Shown here piece by piece: positions 7,171 through 8,551 of a stretch of 8,551 nucleotides of DNA. The translations under genes and the position numbers were made by a program. Origin of the DNA: Pseudomonadota bacterium (GTDB taxonomy: Bacteria > Desulfobacterota > Desulfobulbia > Desulfobulbales > DAOVYS01); assembly GCA_030635485.1 (NCBI GenBank), contig DAOVYS010000103.1, positions 1 through 8,551 of the forward strand, given 5' to 3'. The number at the start of each line of letters is the position of its first letter. The first letter of the stretch is position 1. The notes beneath the pieces were generated by a model that worked only from the letters and a program-made list of their open reading frames with translations, was not told the DNA's origin and searched no databases.

Positions 7171-7863
7171 TTGGAATCAGAAAACCGTTTTGTCAGTTTT
7201 ATCCTTGAACTGAGGAAAACCGCTCTCTATCTGCTCGGCGGCCTGGCCGGAGGCACCATCGGGTTTTATTTCATCTCCCCTGCCCTTTTAAAAATCATGC
7301 AGGGACATCTGGACCAGAAACTCTCCTTTTTTTCCGTCACAGAGCCCTTTCTTGCACACGTCAAAATCGCATTTTTCATTACTGCATTTTTTCTGATGCC
7401 CCTTTTTGTATTCGCGTTATGGAAAGCGCTTGCAAAACCATTTGGGCTTACGGTTAAGGACAGGATCTGGTTTGCATTTTTCACATGCTCTCTATTTTAC
7501 GCGGGCGTCTCTTTCTGTTCCTTTGTCACACTACCGTTTGGCATAAAGTTCCTGCTCGGATTTCAGTCCGAACAGCTAAAGCCCATTATTTCAGTAGGCA
7601 AATTCGTCACATTTGTAACCATGTTCGTACTGGCATTCGGGCTTATATTCGAACTGCCGGTCTTTATGGTATTCGGGGCAAAGGCAGGAGTCTGCCCAAG
7701 AAAAACATTTGAGAAAAACCGCCGTTACGCACTCCTTGTGATCAGCATAGTAGCCGCCATGCTGACACCAACGCCGGATATAGTGAATATGCTTTTGTTG
7801 GGAGTACCGTTGTATATGCTGTATGAACTGGGGATAATTGTGCTGAAGGTCCTGAAAATTTAG
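7171..7863 (+). CDS. tatC: Sec-independent protein translocase TatC
   Basis: TatC is the inner-membrane receptor core of the twin-arginine pathway, which exports folded, often cofactor-bearing proteins and binds the RR signal peptide with TatB. The 230-residue product (usual 230-260) has six predicted membrane segments at about 16-36, 65-88, 97-120, 147-170, 185-199 and 204-227. Conserved features are: ILELRKT with E13 and R15, matching the HLxELR signature; SFVTLPFGIKFLLGF (117-131); AFGLIFELPVF with E161 (E. coli E170 equivalent); and RRYALLV followed by MLTPTPD...PLYMLYELGI. The start is TTG at 7171. No in-frame ATG exists until residue 44, which would delete TM1. CGAGG lies 11 bases before the TTG, a weak ribosome site. 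It follows purQ by 31 bases with no promoter evident, so it is likely the last gene of the rightward operon. No tatA or tatB is seen here. Confidence 0.94.
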   Translation: MESENRFVSFILELRKTALYLLGGLAGGTIGFYFISPALLKIMQGHLDQKLSFFSVTEPFLAHVKIAFFITAFFLMPLFVFALWKALAKPFGLTVKDRIWFAFFTCSLFYAGVSFCSFVTLPFGIKFLLGFQSEQLKPIISVGKFVTFVTMFVLAFGLIFELPVFMVFGAKAGVCPRKTFEKNRRYALLVISIVAAMLTPTPDIVNMLLLGVPLYMLYELGIIVLKVLKI

Positions 7864-7999
7864 AACAAAGGCCTGATGGCGTCACAGCATCTTTCCAATC
7901 ACTTGATCTGCCATATGTATGGTCTCGCATCTGAATTTTGTCAGTTGTGTCCGGTTAAGAAATTGCAATGACCATTTAGACCGATTTAAGCCTCCGAAT

Positions 8000-8089
8000 T
8001 CGTCATTCCGGCATGTTCCTAGCCGGAATCTAGGGTGTATCATACATTATCACAACTGGATTCCGGCTAAAAACTTGCCGGAATGACGA
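8000..8089. repeat. REP-doublet (REPIN-like) element: two hairpins in inverted order
   Basis: Two 34-base arms, 8000-8033 and 8056-8089, are inverted copies that match at about 29 of 34 positions, separated by a 22-base AT-rich spacer. Each arm is itself a hairpin with a perfect 8-bp stem ATTCCGGC/GCCGGAAT. The left stem is at 8005-8012 and 8022-8029, the right stem at 8060-8067 and 8077-8084, both with 9-base loops. This is the layout of paired REP sequences. Similar TCATTCC-GC...GC-GGAATCCAG repeats are dispersed in many proteobacterial genomes. No T-run follows it, so it is not a textbook terminator, though it could protect the 3' end of tatC mRNA. Confidence 0.8.
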
Positions 8090-8125
8090 GCATGAGAGAT
8101 TCGCAATCATCGTATAGTCTCATGC
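8090..8125. repeat. 8-bp inverted repeat abutting the REP-like element
   Basis: GCATGAGA (8090-8097) and TCTCATGC (8118-8125) are perfect inverted copies around a 20-base loop. The left arm begins at the base after the REP-like element ends. This could be an extension of that element or chance; no function is assigned. Confidence 0.45.
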
Positions 8126-8237
8126 AAAATCCTAACCCAACACTACTGGAATTTTGTAGTAATTTGAAAAAAATTTTATTTTTTTTCGCATAAAATTCCT
8201 TCACGTAACCTCCCGAATTAAAACGATTATTTCAAAT

Positions 8238-8282
8238 CAGGTAAGTACTACTACTTACCTGTATGTAAGTAGTAGTACTTAT
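8238..8282. repeat. Nested palindrome built from GTAAGTA/TACTTAC units
   Basis: Outer arms of 17 perfect bases (8242-8258 and 8265-8281) surround a six-base loop CTGTAT. Within it, the left half is a hairpin on its own: CAGGTAAGTA (8238-8247), loop CTAC, TACTTACCTG (8252-8261), with 10 perfect bp. The right half is a weaker hairpin: TAAGTA (8266-8271), loop GTAG, TACTTA (8276-8281). The same 7-base unit thus occurs about four times in alternating orientation. It could fold as one long stem or as two short ones. It lies about 80 bases beyond the stop of the recombinase remnant. It could be an operator, a recombination or attachment site, or an element end; sequence alone does not decide. Confidence 0.75.
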
Positions 8283-8362
8283 TTACAAAATTTTCTATCC
8301 GGTTTATAGACAATTAATCTGGGTCTCGTTTGTAACAAGGCCATATTTTCAATAATTGGAAT

Positions 8363-8551
8363 TTATGCGAGCTTGTGCCCGTCCAGATAACGAAAAAAAC
8401 GGAAAACCTCTTCTTTGCTGAGAACGGTCACGGTCTTTGGTTTTTTCTTGGCCCGGATATGGGCAATTTTACCATCCAAAGGTTTACCAAGCACCTCCCG
8501 GTAAAGGAAGACGATGGCATTAAGAGCCTGTCGCTGCGTGGAAGACGACAC
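8363..8551 (-). pseudogene. Tyrosine recombinase fragment (integron-integrase/XerC-like), catalytic domain missing
   Basis: The leftward frame is open at the right edge (GTG at 8551 is just an internal valine or an accidental start) and ends in TAA at 8363. The 62 visible residues include SSSTQRQALNAIVFLYREVL, then RAKKKPKTVTVLSKEEVFRF and YLDG. This closely resembles the end of the N-terminal core-binding (SAM-like) domain of IntI-type integrases, where STQNQALNALLFLYR and RAKRPKRLPVVLT.EEV are typical. In intact relatives the next residues are LMA.LLYG and then a catalytic domain of roughly 180 residues with the R...HxxR...Y residues. Here the protein stops eight residues after EEVFRFFRY. 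The other frames beyond the stop show no continuation, so it is a 3'-truncated remnant rather than a simple frameshift. Such genes occur as integron integrases and as passengers in some IS91-like elements. The N-terminus lies outside the window. Confidence 0.78.

Larger units (their letters stand above)
7864..8362. other. Gene-free repeat-rich tail between tatC and recombinase remnant
   Basis: I find no credible gene in these 499 bases. The first 135 bases after tatC carry no strong hairpin with a T-run, so no clear intrinsic terminator is visible. From 8000 onward the stretch holds a double-hairpin REP-like element, an 8-bp inverted repeat, A/T tracts (about 8160-8205) and a nested palindrome at 8238-8282. 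The high AT content and dense palindromes contrast with the coding region to the left and suggest accessory or mobile-element DNA. Confidence 0.8.

Noticed and set aside
7864..7900. Possible intrinsic terminator just after tatC
   Set aside because: Only a bulged AAAG..GATG/CATCTTT stem can be drawn, without a GC-rich stem followed by a T-run; support is too weak to list.
7742..7930. A 62-residue minus-strand frame overlapping the tatC end
   Set aside because: Most of it is antisense to tatC and the protruding part matches no family I know.
8000..8089. The double hairpin as an intrinsic terminator
   Set aside because: Neither hairpin is followed by a T-run in either direction; the paired-REP layout explains it better.
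8238..8282. CRISPR-like or iteron array
   Set aside because: The units are inverted and directly nested, with no regular spacers and no cas or replication gene nearby.

Overview
The window looks like a chromosomal piece of a Gram-negative bacterium of moderate GC content. The best guess is the Desulfobacterota (former Deltaproteobacteria). This rests on the overall look of the proteins, the rsfS-gpmI pairing, the fused SecDF, the roughly 275-residue PurQ and the dispersed 'TCATTCCGGC...GCCGGAAT' palindrome. It is an inference from family knowledge; no 16S or marker search was possible.

Layout. (1) Bases 1-2657 hold a leftward gene set, read rsfS -> gpmI -> thrC: the ribosomal silencing factor, cofactor-independent phosphoglycerate mutase, and threonine synthase, which is cut by the left window edge. 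The 56 bases before thrC are 14 tandem copies of a 4-base unit and leave no room for a Shine-Dalgarno sequence. (2) Bases 2658-2981 are a divergent control region. It has a strong-looking sigma70 promoter for the rightward genes (TTGAAA-16-TATAAT), a weaker candidate for the leftward genes, and a 13-base palindrome overlapping the latter's -35. (3) Bases 2982-7863 hold a compact rightward gene set: secDF (one fused polypeptide), a YkgJ-type cysteine-cluster protein overlapping it by one base (TGATG), purQ, and tatC with a TTG start. (4) Bases 7864-8551 are a gene-free, AT-rich, repeat-laden tail. It contains a REP-doublet-like double hairpin, an 8-bp inverted repeat touching it, A/T tracts and a nested GTAAGTA/TACTTAC palindrome. 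It ends with a leftward fragment of an integron-integrase/XerC-like tyrosine recombinase that stops before its catalytic domain.

Function. The rightward set joins the proton-driven SecDF motor of the Sec pathway and the TatC core of the Tat pathway, with a purine-synthesis glutaminase and a putative metal-cluster protein between them. The leftward set joins a translation stress factor to central carbon and threonine metabolism. All complete genes look ordinary and intact. I see no clear undescribed multi-gene system. The parts most worth a second look are the repeat-only leader of thrC and the palindrome cluster with the broken recombinase at the right end.
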